A program made the position numbers and the translations under genes. 64,000 bases of DNA, from positions 806,001-870,000 of the forward strand of contig CAXXCY010000002.1 in assembly GCA_963674895.2 (NCBI GenBank), written 5' to 3'. The DNA is from CAXXOK01 sp963674895 (lineage in GTDB: Bacteria; Bacillota; Clostridia; Christensenellales; Aristaeellaceae). Shown here piece after piece: positions 36,245 through 45,296 of the stretch; position 1 is the first letter of the stretch, and each line of letters opens with the position of its first letter. The notes under the pieces were generated by a model. That model was not told the origin of the DNA. It saw only the letters and a program-made list of their open reading frames with translations, and did no database searches.

Positions 36245-36463
36245 ACGGATGAACGCCCCGCGGACGCAGTAAAGAGAGCCGTTCCACTGGCTGAAAGGAC
36301 GGCCGCGCTTGAAACAGGGTTCCCCGCATCCGGGATTTCGGCCAATCACCGACGGTCCGCCGCCGTTACCGGGCGTAAAAGTGAGGGCGCTGTGCGCCTT
36401 AAGTCGGGTGGTACCGCGAAGATGACCTTCGTCCCAACAGCGGTTTGGGGTGGAGGCTTTTTT
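36245..36463 (+). ncRNA. T-box leader (proline-type by context) controlling proS
   Basis: The leader contains the near-invariant T-box sequence GGGTGGTACCGCG at 36406-36418. It is followed by a terminator whose arms CCTTCGTCCCAA (36426-36437) and TTGGGGTGGAGG (36445-36456) pair throughout, with G-U pairs, and end in six T. Upstream, a Stem I-like region includes AGAGAGCCG and a CCCCGC stretch near 36335 that may hold the proline specifier codon. Uncharged tRNA-Pro should stabilise the antiterminator and let proS be read. The specifier assignment is inference. Confidence 0.92.
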
Positions 36464-36480
36464 AGTAAGGAGGATGCGCA

Positions 36481-37923
36481 ATGGGCAAGCAGGATGAGCA
36501 GAAGTTTGTGGAGCATATCACGCCCCGCAGCGAGGATTTTTCCCAGTGGTATACGGACGTTATTTTACAGTCGGAACTGGTGGACTACGCGCCGGTGCGC
36601 GGCTGCATGGTCGTCCGCCCGTACGGATACGCCATCTGGGAAAGGATTCAGGAGGAGGCGGACAGGCGGTTCAAGGCCACGGGGCACCAAAACGTGTATA
36701 TGCCGCTGCTGATTCCCGAAAGCCTGCTGCTCAAGGAAGCCGAGCATGTGGAGGGCTTTGCGCCCGAGGTCGCGTGGGTTACGCAGGGCGGGCAGGAAAC
36801 GCTTACGGAGCGGCTCGCCATCCGCCCGACCAGCGAGACGATCTTCTGCGCCATGTATTCCAAATGGGTCGGCAGCTGGCGCGACCTGCCCATGAAATAC
36901 AACCAATGGTGCTCGGTGGTGCGGTGGGAGAAGAGCACGCGCCCGTTCCTGCGCACGTCGGAATTCCTCTGGCAGGAGGGCCACACCATCCACGAGACGC
37001 CCGAGGAGGCGCAGGAGGAAACCCTGCGGATGCTGGACGTCTACCGCGAGGTGGCGGAGGATGAGCTCGCTATCCCCGTGCTTTGCGGCCGTAAGACCGA
37101 CAACGAGAAATTCGCAGGCGCGGTGGCAACCTACAGCATGGAGGCCATGATGCAGGACGGCAAGGCCCTGCAGGCGGGCACCAGCCATAACTTCGGCACG
37201 AATTTCGCCGAGGCTTTCGACATACAGTTCCTGAGCCGCGGCGGGAAACTGGAATACGTGCACGAGACCAGCTGGGGCATTTCCACGCGCCTGATCGGCG
37301 CGATCATCATGACCCACGGCGACGAGCGCGGACTGCGCCTGCCGCCCCGAATCGCGCCTATCCAGATCGTGATCGTGCCCATCGCCGCGCACAAGGGCGG
37401 CGTAACGGAAAAATGCAATGAAGTCTATGCGCAATTGACGAAGGCGGGCTTCCGCGTGAAGGTGGACGACCGGGATACCGTGTCCCCCGGCTTCAAGTTC
37501 AACGACTGGGAATTGAAGGGCGTGCCCGTGAGGCTTGAGATCGGGCCCCGTGATATCGAAAACGACCAGGCGACGGCGTTCCGCCGCGATACCTGCGAAA
37601 AAGCGCCTGTCGCGCTCAAGGGCCTTGCGGACAGCCTGACCGCACTGCTCGATGATATCCAGAAAACCCTGTTCAAACAGGCGGAGGAGCTGCGCGACGG
37701 CCGCGTGACCGTAGTGCATACCATGGACGAGCTGAACGCCGCCGTGCAGACGGGCTTTGCCAAAACCATGTGGTGCGGAGATCCCGCATGCGAGGAGAAG
37801 ATCAAACAGGAAACGGCCGCCTCCAGCCGCAACATGCCGTTTGACCAGACCCCGGTCGGCGATACCTGCGTTTGCTGCGGCAAAAAGGCGGACAAGCTGA
37901 TCTATTTCGCCAAGGCGTATTGA
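36481..37923 (+). CDS. proS: Prolyl-tRNA synthetase (short, archaeal/eukaryal-type)
   Basis: Charges tRNA-Pro. The 480-residue protein lacks the editing insertion of the long bacterial form and has the C-terminal zinc-type extension of the short form. Class II motifs: motif 1 around GCMVVRPYGYAIWERIQ, motif 2 QWCSVVRWEKSTRPFLRTSEFLWQEGHT, motif 3 HGDERGLRLPPRIAPIQIVI. The C-terminus has Cys pairs (WCGDPACEEK and CVCCGKKADKLIYFAKAY). Ribosome site AAGGAGG. Expression is governed by the T-box leader. Confidence 0.97.
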   Translation: MGKQDEQKFVEHITPRSEDFSQWYTDVILQSELVDYAPVRGCMVVRPYGYAIWERIQEEADRRFKATGHQNVYMPLLIPESLLLKEAEHVEGFAPEVAWVTQGGQETLTERLAIRPTSETIFCAMYSKWVGSWRDLPMKYNQWCSVVRWEKSTRPFLRTSEFLWQEGHTIHETPEEAQEETLRMLDVYREVAEDELAIPVLCGRKTDNEKFAGAVATYSMEAMMQDGKALQAGTSHNFGTNFAEAFDIQFLSRGGKLEYVHETSWGISTRLIGAIIMTHGDERGLRLPPRIAPIQIVIVPIAAHKGGVTEKCNEVYAQLTKAGFRVKVDDRDTVSPGFKFNDWELKGVPVRLEIGPRDIENDQATAFRRDTCEKAPVALKGLADSLTALLDDIQKTLFKQAEELRDGRVTVVHTMDELNAAVQTGFAKTMWCGDPACEEKIKQETAASSRNMPFDQTPVGDTCVCCGKKADKLIYFAKAY

Positions 37924-38083
37924 TACTAATCCCAGCCCTTCGCACTATTGCCTTGCATCGTCTTTTGCCCGCACTCGTCGTCGAGAAAACTTGATGTAGA
38001 CACCGCTACATCTGCGTTTCCTCTCCTTGATTGCGACCAAAATACTCGCAATCCATTTAGCACGAAAGATTGGAATTAGTATC

Positions 38084-38749
38084 ATGAATAAAAAGGTCGT
38101 CCTCTGGGATTGGAACGGCACGCTGCTGGACGATGTGCAGTATGCCATCGGCGTGCGCAACGCCGTATTCCCGCGCTTCGGGCTGCCGAAAATCGAATCC
38201 GTCGAAGCCTATCACGAGCAGTTCACCTTCCCCGTAAGGCTGTATTACGAGCGCGCGGGGGTGACGGAGGAAACGTTTGAGGCCGTCGCCAACGCCTGGA
38301 TGGACGAGTATGTGGCCGGCTGCCGTACCGTGCCGCTGTTTGAGGACGCGTTGTTCGCGCTGGACCGCTTTGCGCAGGCGGGCTACGCGCAGGTCGTGCT
38401 TTCGGCCAGCAAATTGGATACCCTGCGCGAACAGCTTTCGTGCGCGGACATTCTGGACCGCTTCGACGACGTGCTCGGCCTTTCGCATATCTACGCCACC
38501 GATAAAACCGAAATCGCCAGAGAATGGCTTTTCAAACAAAGCGCTGCGCCCGGGGACTGCGTAGTGCTGGGCGATGCGGTGCACGACGCCATCGTGGCCG
38601 ATGCCCTGGGAACCGGCTGCGTGCTGATTGCGCGCGGGCACATGGGCAGGGAGAAGCTTCTCAAAACCGGACACCCCGTTTGTAATACCTTGCGGGAAGC
38701 GCTGGGGCTGGTCCTCGGCAGGAATCAAAGCGGCGGCGGCGAAATCTGA
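38084..38749 (+). CDS. HAD-superfamily phosphatase
   Basis: A 221-residue cytoplasmic HAD hydrolase. Motif I is LWDWNGTLLDD, in which the second Asp of DxD is replaced by Asn, a variant common in this phosphoglycolate-phosphatase-like group. Motif II is VVLSASKLD, motif III is the Lys in TDKTEIAREW, and motif IV is CVVLGDAVHDAIVADA. Substrate unknown. ATG 38084 is taken as start because the DWNGT domain begins just after it; the longer frame to 38027 adds an unlikely sequence. The 160 bp upstream (37924-38083) show nothing else. Confidence 0.83.
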   Translation: MNKKVVLWDWNGTLLDDVQYAIGVRNAVFPRFGLPKIESVEAYHEQFTFPVRLYYERAGVTEETFEAVANAWMDEYVAGCRTVPLFEDALFALDRFAQAGYAQVVLSASKLDTLREQLSCADILDRFDDVLGLSHIYATDKTEIAREWLFKQSAAPGDCVVLGDAVHDAIVADALGTGCVLIARGHMGREKLLKTGHPVCNTLREALGLVLGRNQSGGGEI

Positions 38750-38799
38750 ATCGTATGGATCAATTGTATAATCACTGCGAACGATAGGAGTGATGCGAA

Positions 38800-39759
38800 G
38801 TGGCAAAACCGCTGTTTCAGGGCGCGGTTACAGATGTGCACGGCATCCGCGTGGGACAGGCGCAGGATGAGCGGGCGCTGACCGGCGTCACCGTGATTTT
38901 ATGCGGCGGCGAAGGCGCGGTGGTCGGGGCGGACGTGCGCGGCGCGGCGTCCGGTACGCGGGAAGTGAGCCTGACCAGAAGCGAAGCGACCGTGGAAAAG
39001 GCGAACGCCGTCATGCTTTCGGGCGGCAGCGCCTATGGGCTGGATGCCGCGGCCGGTGTGATGCGCTTTTTGGAGGAGGCGGGCCTGGGTTACGAGGTCG
39101 GTTCCTTCTGCGTGCCGATCGTGCCCGCCGCCGTGCTGTTTGATCTGATGGCGGGGGACGGCAGGGTGCGCCCCGATGCCGCGATGGGCTACGAAGCCTG
39201 CAAGAACGCGAAAAAATCTGTGGAGCAGGGCGCGTACGGCGCGGGAACAGGCGCGACGATCGGCAAATTCGTGCCGGGCGCCGAGCCGGTGTTCGGCGGT
39301 ACGGGCACGGCCGCCATCACCCTTCCGGACGGCGTGACCGTCGGCGCGATCGCCTGCGTGAACGCGTGCGGCGACGTATACCATCCGCATACGGGCAAGG
39401 TGCTCGCCTGCGGGCACTTGAGCGACGGCAAGCCTGTGACGAGCGAGGGCCTGTTGTTTGGTACCGCGCCCGCCGCGGAGCACCTGAAGATCCCCGAAAC
39501 CGGCAATACCACGCTGGTTACGGTGGCGACCGACGCCATCCTGACCAAGCCGCAGGCAAACCGTATGGCGGTCTGCGCGCACGACGGCTTTGCCCGCGCC
39601 ATCCGCCCGGTGCACACCCAGATGGACGGGGATACGGTCTTTGCGCTGGCGACGGGCCGCGTGAACGCGGACGTGAATATGATCCAGCTCTGCGCCGCGG
39701 CGGCGGAGGTGACCGCCAGGGCCATCGCCAACGCCGCCTGGTTCGGAGGCATGCGGTGA
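38800..39759 (+). CDS. P1 family peptidase (DmpA/S58-type aminopeptidase)
   Basis: A 319-residue N-terminal-nucleophile hydrolase. The N-terminal part has the family pattern TDVHGIRVGQAQDERALTGVTVI and LSGGSAYGLDAAAGVMRFLEE. The likely self-cleavage site is before the second Thr in TGNTTLVTVATDA, giving alpha and beta chains with a new N-terminal Thr. Members cleave beta-Ala or D-amino-acid peptides and nylon oligomers; the substrate here is unknown. The start is GTG 38800 with AGGAG upstream. Its stop overlaps the acpS start. Confidence 0.88.
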   Translation: MAKPLFQGAVTDVHGIRVGQAQDERALTGVTVILCGGEGAVVGADVRGAASGTREVSLTRSEATVEKANAVMLSGGSAYGLDAAAGVMRFLEEAGLGYEVGSFCVPIVPAAVLFDLMAGDGRVRPDAAMGYEACKNAKKSVEQGAYGAGTGATIGKFVPGAEPVFGGTGTAAITLPDGVTVGAIACVNACGDVYHPHTGKVLACGHLSDGKPVTSEGLLFGTAPAAEHLKIPETGNTTLVTVATDAILTKPQANRMAVCAHDGFARAIRPVHTQMDGDTVFALATGRVNADVNMIQLCAAAAEVTARAIANAAWFGGMR

Positions 39760-40121
39760 TCGGTCTTGGCATCGATATCTGCCATGTGGAGCGCATCGAT
39801 AAAGCCCTGCAAAAGGGCGAAGGGTTTTTGAAGCGCTATTATACCGAGGAGGAGCGCGCGTACCTGCAAACCCGGAGGGATTCGCAAAGCGCCGCGGGGA
39901 TGTTTGCCGCCAAGGAAGCGTTTTTGAAGGCTTTGGGCGTCGGACTGACGGGCGGGGTCGCGCTTTCGGATATCGGGGTGGCGCACGACGATCTGGGCTG
40001 CCCGCGTTACGCCCTGTCCGACAGGGCGGCCGCCGCCATGGCAAAAAAGGGTGCGCGGACCTCGTACCTGAGCATCAGCCACGACGCGGGCGTCGCCGCC
40101 GCCGTGTGCGTGCTGGAGTGA
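39756..40121 (+). CDS. acpS: Holo-[acyl-carrier-protein] synthase
   Basis: Transfers 4'-phosphopantetheine from CoA to a serine of ACP. The 121-residue length, N-terminal GIDICHVERIDK with the metal Asp, and FAAKEAFLKALG with the catalytic Glu/Lys are diagnostic. The GTG start overlaps the TGA of the P1 peptidase gene (GTGA), so the two are coupled. The NAD(P)HX repair gene follows 10 nt later, an arrangement common in Gram-positive bacteria. Confidence 0.96.
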   Translation: MIGLGIDICHVERIDKALQKGEGFLKRYYTEEERAYLQTRRDSQSAAGMFAAKEAFLKALGVGLTGGVALSDIGVAHDDLGCPRYALSDRAAAAMAKKGARTSYLSISHDAGVAAAVCVLE

Positions 40122-40131
40122 GGATACCAAA

Positions 40132-41658
40132 ATGCTATATACCATTTCCCCGCAGGAGATGAAGCGGATCGAGCAGCGCTTCATGGCGGAGACCGGGACG
40201 CCCGGTCTGGAGCTGATGGAACGCGCTGCGGGGCATGTCGCGGACGCGGCGGCGCCGTTTTTATGGCACGGCGCGAAACTGCTGGTGCTGGCCGGTACGG
40301 GCAACAACGGCGGCGACGGGCTGGCGGCGGCGCGAATCCTCATGACGCGGTATGAAACCCTGCGCTGCATCGTTTTCCAGCTCGCGGGGACGATGTCGCC
40401 CGAAGCCCGGGAACAAACGGACCGGCTGAAGCCGTTTTCCGAGCGTCTGGATATCGTCGAAATCGGAGACGAAATACCGCCGGTCCCGGCGGACTGCGCC
40501 TGCGCAGTCGACGCATTGTTCGGCACGGGCTTATCCCGCGCGCTTTCCGGGGCGGCGCGGGATTTGGTTCAGGATCTGAACGCGTCCGGGCTTCCCGTGG
40601 TCGCCGTGGACATTCCCAGCGGTCTGGACGGGAGCACGGGATATCCGCCGGAAGGAGGCGCGGCGGTGCGGGCGGACGTTACGGTGACCTTCCACCGCCT
40701 AAAGGACGGGCTGGCCCTGGGCGACGGGCTGGATCTATGCGGCAAGGTGACCGTTGGGGACATCGGCATTCCCGAAGCCTGGGACGACGCGCGGGGCTTT
40801 GCCGTAATGGAGCGCGGGGATACCGCGCGCCCGCCGCGCAGGCGCAACACCCATAAGGGCGATTACGGCCGCGTACTGGCCGTTACGGGGTCGTTCGGGA
40901 TGGCGGGCGCCGCGGGCATCGGCGCGTTGGCCGCGCTGCGCGCGGGCGCGGGCGGCGTAACGGTAGCCTGCCCGGAGGAGATTGTCCCCACCGTGCAGGC
41001 GTTAAGCCCCTGCGCCGTTTGCCTGCCCCTGCCAAAAGACAATCCGTGGGCGGTTCTCGAACCCGCGCTCGCAAAGGCTGATGCGCTGGTCGCCGGCTGC
41101 GGGATCGGCAGGAGCCCCGCGGTCTCGCGCCTGGCCGAACGGCTGATCCAATATCTTTGCGCACACGCGCTTCCCGCGGTGCTTGACGCCGACGCGCTGA
41201 ATACACTCGCCGCGTACCAGGACGAGTTCGCAGCGCAAAGCCTGCGCTTTCCCGATTCTGTCGTTCTCACACCGCACCTGGGCGAGGCTTCGCGGCTGCT
41301 GCGTCAGCCGACGGAACAGGTCAGGCGCAGCCAGGCGCAGGCTGCGCGGGCGCTGCGCGAACGCTACGGCGGCTGCGTGATTGTAAAGAGCGCGTCCAGC
41401 GTGCTGGCCGCGGAGGACGGCGGGGCGATCAACGTCTTCGGTACGCCCGCGATGGCGAAGGCCGGGAGCGGCGATACGCTGGCGGGCGTCCTGGGCGCGC
41501 TGCTGGCCGGGCAAAAGGAGTACGGATTGCATGGCATTCGCCTTTTGCAGACCGCCTGTGCGCTGCACGGGCTGGCGGGGGAAGAAGCCGCAAAAAAATA
41601 CGGCGGGCACGGCGCGCTCGCCACGGATGTCTGCGATTTTCTGGGCCAAATCCCGTAA
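40132..41658 (+). CDS. nnrD: Bifunctional NAD(P)H-hydrate epimerase / ADP-dependent dehydratase
   Basis: Repairs hydrated NADH and NADPH. The N-terminal ~210 residues are the YjeF-N epimerase (VLAGTGNNGGDGLAAARIL, then DALFGTGL and DIPSGLDG). The C-terminal ~290 residues are the ribokinase-like dehydratase (KGDYGRVLAVTGS, AGCGIGRS, VLDADALNTLA, TPHLGEASRLL and AKAGSGDTLAGVLGALLA). The 508-residue total is normal for the fused enzyme. It is the last gene of the HAD-P1-acpS-nnr group. Confidence 0.96.
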   Translation: MLYTISPQEMKRIEQRFMAETGTPGLELMERAAGHVADAAAPFLWHGAKLLVLAGTGNNGGDGLAAARILMTRYETLRCIVFQLAGTMSPEAREQTDRLKPFSERLDIVEIGDEIPPVPADCACAVDALFGTGLSRALSGAARDLVQDLNASGLPVVAVDIPSGLDGSTGYPPEGGAAVRADVTVTFHRLKDGLALGDGLDLCGKVTVGDIGIPEAWDDARGFAVMERGDTARPPRRRNTHKGDYGRVLAVTGSFGMAGAAGIGALAALRAGAGGVTVACPEEIVPTVQALSPCAVCLPLPKDNPWAVLEPALAKADALVAGCGIGRSPAVSRLAERLIQYLCAHALPAVLDADALNTLAAYQDEFAAQSLRFPDSVVLTPHLGEASRLLRQPTEQVRRSQAQAARALRERYGGCVIVKSASSVLAAEDGGAINVFGTPAMAKAGSGDTLAGVLGALLAGQKEYGLHGIRLLQTACALHGLAGEEAAKKYGGHGALATDVCDFLGQIP

Positions 41659-41684
41659 TCAGGCCGGAAGCGGAAGAAACGGGA

Positions 41685-42272
41685 TCAGGACAGCTTCATA
41701 CTGTAGGCTGTGATAAAGCCGCCGAATACGTCGTGGCTGTACCGGAAACCGAGGTTGCGGTACAGGCTGATGACGCTGTTGTTCCCATTGGATATATATA
41801 CAAAAACGGTCTGTACGCCCGCCGTTTTGCGGAACCAGTCCATCGCCCGGGAGCACAGGGTATAGGCGATATGCCGGCCCCTGTATTCCGGCAGCACGTA
41901 CAGGTTGTTCAGGCAGCCGATCTTCTGCGGCATCGGGAACGAGTCGGGGTAAAACCCCGTTTCGCTGACGCCGGACAAACTTCTGGCCCACGCGGGCCGT
42001 TCCGATTTGGAAGCATCGGTTTCCCATGCCGCGATGGAGAAAATATACCCGACGGGCTTTGCGCCGTCAAACGCGGCGACAAGCTGTTTTTCCGCCGCTT
42101 TTTCGAAGCTTGGTTTCAGGCGGTTGTCGAAGCTCATCGCCCGGAGAACCTCGGGATGGATTTTGCCGTGATCCGCCTGGTGCGCCATCAGCGCGTTGCA
42201 CAAATCCCGGCAGATTGCAAGAGTATCGCCGGTAATTTCACGGTATATAATTTCACGGTGAACGGGTATCAT
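41685..42272 (-). CDS. GNAT family N-acetyltransferase
   Basis: A 195-residue GNAT protein. The acetyl-CoA loop PEYRGRHIAYTLC follows the strand IGCLNNLYVL, and the C-terminal NSVISLYRNLGF completes the fold. Substrate unknown. The start was set at ATG 42272, which has GGAGG 8 nt upstream; an in-frame ATG at 42302 has no such site. It is convergent with nnrD and 54 nt from ccdA on the same strand. Confidence 0.85.
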   Translation of the reverse strand: MIPVHREIIYREITGDTLAICRDLCNALMAHQADHGKIHPEVLRAMSFDNRLKPSFEKAAEKQLVAAFDGAKPVGYIFSIAAWETDASKSERPAWARSLSGVSETGFYPDSFPMPQKIGCLNNLYVLPEYRGRHIAYTLCSRAMDWFRKTAGVQTVFVYISNGNNSVISLYRNLGFRYSHDVFGGFITAYSMKLS

Positions 42273-42325
42273 GGCATATTCCTCCAACCGTATGATACCC
42301 AATCACCGTGAATAAAGCAATACGC

Positions 42326-43015
42326 TTACAAAACGGCGGTCAGAATCAAATACGCGCCGTACGCGACCATCAAAACGCCTCCGATTCTCCGAAGCAGCGG
42401 CTGATGGTCCCGCAGCCATGTGAAGGCGTTTTTCAGCCAATGGTACAGGATGATGAACACGAGCATCGGCACGGACAGGCCCAGGGCGAAAACCGCCAGC
42501 GACAGCATGCCCGCCCCGACCGTGGCGCTGGACGCGGCAAGGAGCAACGCGTTGGCGAGGATCGGCGTCAGGCAGGGCGTCCAGGACAGGGCGATGACGA
42601 TTCCGAACAGCAGCGCGGAAAAGAACCCGGTGGGCCTGAGCGCGGAGAAGCGCTCCGTCCACGCGGGCGCCTTCACGCCCTGCCAGTGCAGAAAATCGGC
42701 GGTCCAAAGCCCGAACAGGATCATCAGCACGCCGGTGACGATGTTGAGCGTTCCACGGTCGGTGCTTTTGAGCGTGCCGCCGATCAGCCCGGCTCCGGCG
42801 CCCATCAGCGTGAACAGCAGGATAAACCCGGCGGCCAAACCCAGGCAACGCAAAAGAACGCTTGTCCAGGCGTTCTTTTGTTCATCACTGCCGCTGCCCA
42901 CCAGATAGAGCGCGTACACGGGCAGCATGGGGAGCACGCACGGCGACAGAAAGGCGACCAGGCCGCCCAGGAGCATGGCCCACAGGGAAAACTGTTCAAC
43001 GCTTGCGGTAAACAC
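42326..43015 (-). CDS. ccdA: CcdA/DsbD-type membrane thiol-disulfide transporter
   Basis: A 229-residue protein with six membrane segments. The two conserved Cys regions of CcdA are present: FLSPCVLPMLPVY near residue 25 and SWTPCLTPILANA near residue 148. CcdA carries reducing equivalents from cytoplasmic thioredoxin to extracytoplasmic thiol proteins. The TlpA-like gene lies 11 nt upstream on the same strand and is the evident partner. Confidence 0.95.
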   Translation of the reverse strand: MFTASVEQFSLWAMLLGGLVAFLSPCVLPMLPVYALYLVGSGSDEQKNAWTSVLLRCLGLAAGFILLFTLMGAGAGLIGGTLKSTDRGTLNIVTGVLMILFGLWTADFLHWQGVKAPAWTERFSALRPTGFFSALLFGIVIALSWTPCLTPILANALLLAASSATVGAGMLSLAVFALGLSVPMLVFIILYHWLKNAFTWLRDHQPLLRRIGGVLMVAYGAYLILTAVL

Positions 43016-43026
43016 GGACGCCTCCT

Positions 43027-43686
43027 TTAATTTTGGACGGTCGCCTGGGAGACGGCGTCATTTTTGGAACTCGAGGGCGCGGGCGTGGAAACGGAGGGTG
43101 TCTCCGTGCCGTCACGCTTGGGGATCCCCATACCGTCCAGAATTTGGGAGAACGTGGCGAAGTCAAGCGCCGCGGCCTGCGCGTAGTACAAATACCCCTG
43201 CGCGTCGATGAAAATGCTGGTGGGATATCCGGGGACGCCGACGAGCGCCGTCAAACCCATGTCTTCATCCTCCAGGATGGTCATTCCCTGCAGGCCAAAT
43301 CTCTCAACAACGGACGCCGTATTGCTCGCGTCATCCCCGTCCCACGGGTGCACGAGGATGATCTCCAGCGAATCAGGATCATACGTGTCGTAGATCTTTT
43401 TGATATCGGGCATCTCTTCCATGCAGTAGGGGCACCATTCGGTGAAGAAATTCAGGAACAGCGCCTTGCCCTCGTACAGGCTGACGTCCAGCGCGGAACC
43501 TTCGAAATAATTCAGGACATACATGGGCTGGCTTTCCGCTTCGTTTTCAGATTCGTTTTCGGTTTCATATTCCGACTCATAATCCGATTCGTGTTCCGAT
43601 TCGTTTTCTGTATCGGCGAGAGCCGTCAGAGGGAACAGCATCAGCACGAAAAGCACGGCGAGCACCTTTTTGAATGTCAAACGCAT
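43027..43686 (-). CDS. Exported thioredoxin-like (TlpA/ResA) protein with acidic linker
   Basis: The 219-residue protein has a signal peptide or membrane anchor (FKKVLAVLFVLMLFPLTALA), then about 28 residues of Asn/Ser/Glu-rich acidic repeats (NESEHESDYESEYETE...), then a thioredoxin domain with the active site EWCPYCMEE. The conserved cis-Pro region is in GVPGYPTSIFID. It should act as a reductase or disulfide exchanger outside the membrane, fed by CcdA encoded 11 nt downstream. The short Ser/Thr-rich C-terminal tail is variable. The substrate is unknown; no cytochrome c genes are near. Confidence 0.92.
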   Translation of the reverse strand: MRLTFKKVLAVLFVLMLFPLTALADTENESEHESDYESEYETENESENEAESQPMYVLNYFEGSALDVSLYEGKALFLNFFTEWCPYCMEEMPDIKKIYDTYDPDSLEIILVHPWDGDDASNTASVVERFGLQGMTILEDEDMGLTALVGVPGYPTSIFIDAQGYLYYAQAAALDFATFSQILDGMGIPKRDGTETPSVSTPAPSSSKNDAVSQATVQN

Positions 43687-43747
43687 AAAATACCACCTCT
43701 TCGGTCAGACTATACCCGAGGCCCGGGGGATTGAAACGCTTTGTTCT

Positions 43748-43776
43748 TTACGGAATACGCATCGTCATGATATAAT
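43748..43776 (+). promoter_or_regulatory. Promoter of the aminotransferase gene
   Basis: A weak TTACGG (43748-43753), 17-bp spacer and perfect TATAAT (43771-43776) with an extended TGA element. The leader to the start codon is about 70 nt. Confidence 0.6.
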
Positions 43777-43850
43777 GCGAATTGTTTTTATGCAAGGCGG
43801 AAGATGTAAATTGTATGGAAACAACCTGATTATAACGGGGAGGGATTTCA

Positions 43851-45049
43851 ATGCCTTTGGGAATTTCAAAGAAGGCTGCGGGGATCGCGCCTTCGGCGAC
43901 ACTGGCCCTGAACGCGAAGGTCATTGCCTTGAAAGCTGCTGGCGAAAAGGTCATCGGATTTGCGAGCGGAGAACCGGATTTTGATACGCCGGTCACCATT
44001 CGAGACGCAGCAAAAGAAGCCCTCGACAATGGAAAAACCCGCTATACGGCCGCCGCGGGGATGGTGGAACTTCGCCAGGCGATCAAGGACAAGCTCAAGA
44101 GGGAAAACGGGCTTGACTATGAGGTCGGCCAGATCGTGGTTTCCAACGGCGCAAAGCATTCGATTTTCAATGCTTTCTTTGCACTTATCAACGACGGCGA
44201 CGAAGTGATTATCCCGACTCCCTGCTGGGTCAGCTATCCCGAGATGGTGAAAATGTGCGGCGGCGTGCGGTGTTTGCCAAAACCACGGAGGAAGACAACT
44301 TTGTTTTAAAACCCGCCGATATCGCCGCCGTGATTACGGAAAAGACCAAGGCGTTCATGCTCACGTCGCCCAGCAACCCCAACGGAAGCTGCTGGGGGCT
44401 GGATGATTTGCAGGCGCTGGCCGACCTGGCCGTGAAACACGATTTTTATATTATCACCGACGAGATCTATGAACATCTGCTCTATACCGGCGGCCGCAAC
44501 ATCTCCATCGCCACACTGGGGGAGAAGGTCAAGGAGCGGACCATCGTCATCAACGGCGTGAGCAAAACCTATGCGATGACCGGCTTCCGCATCGGCTACG
44601 CCGCCGGACCCAAGGATGTGATGGACGCGATCTCCGCCTGCCAGAGCCAGGCGACCTCCGCGCCGAACACGCCCGCGCAGTATGCCGCCATGAAGGCCCT
44701 CACCATGCCGCAGGAGCCGGTGGAGGTTTTCCGCAAGGCGTTTATGGAGCGGCGTGACGCGCTGGTGGAAGGGCTCAACGCCATCGAAGGCATTTCCTGC
44801 CTGAAACCCGACGGCGCGTTCTACGTCATGATGAACGTGACAAAGCTGATCGGCAGGAAGAAGAACGGCACGGTGATCGACAGCTGCTCCACGTTTGCCC
44901 GGATGCTGCTGGAGGATGAAAAGGTCGCCGTCGTGCCGGGAGCGGAATTCTACGCGCCGGGCTTCTGCCGCTTGACGTATGCCCTGTCCAAGGAGAACAT
45001 CGCCGAGGGCGTCCGCCGAATCCGCGCCTTTGCGGAGAGCTTGACCTGA
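43851..45049 (+). CDS. Pyridoxal-phosphate aminotransferase class I (aspartate type), frameshifted
   Basis: A fold-type I aminotransferase of about 399 residues, aspartate/alanine-like. Features: KVIGFASGEPDFDTP, RYTAAAGMVELRQAI, the PLP Lys in INGVSKTYAMTGFRIGY, the cofactor Asp in ITDEIYEHLLY and the carboxylate-binding Arg in GFCRLTYALS. A one-base loss near 44268 splits it in two frames; adding one C restores GGVPVFAKTTEEDNF. The RBS is GGGGAGGG before ATG 43851. The substrate (aspartate, or a related amino acid) is by family resemblance only. Confidence 0.9.
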
Positions 45050-45055
45050 CACGGA

Positions 45056-45248
45056 TTTTACACAGACTTTACACAGTTTTTCCATAACGACTGCTTGATC
45101 GAAAATCCAATATCCGCTTCGTTTGCCGCCCGACAGTCACCCATTTCCACATCGATATGGAAAACGCATCCCCGGCAGGCTTTCGAGTTTCAATACGTTT
45201 TCCACAGGTTTTCCACCAAAACACGGCAAATCCCCGTCGTTTTCCACA
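45056..45248. other. Array of DnaA-box-like sites
   Basis: Within 193 bp of non-coding DNA there are three perfect matches to TTWTNCACA (45056 TTTTACACA; 45198 and 45240 TTTTCCACA) and five one-mismatch copies (45067, 45078, 45143, 45209, and 45156 on the minus strand). The starts at 45056, 45067 and 45078, and at 45198 and 45209, are exactly 11 bp apart. The 247-bp gap between the aminotransferase and the next gene holds no gene. It may be a replication origin element, a DnaA titration site or a DnaA-controlled promoter. Confidence 0.6.
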
Positions 45249-45296
45249 TAGTTTCGACGCGAATGCAGTTTATGCCGCGAAAGGGAGAGATGAAGC

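Noticed and set aside
43560..43610. Short tandem repeats that could be read as a small repeat array
   Set aside because: They are codon-level repeats of the acidic linker in the TlpA-like protein, without spacers, so not a CRISPR.
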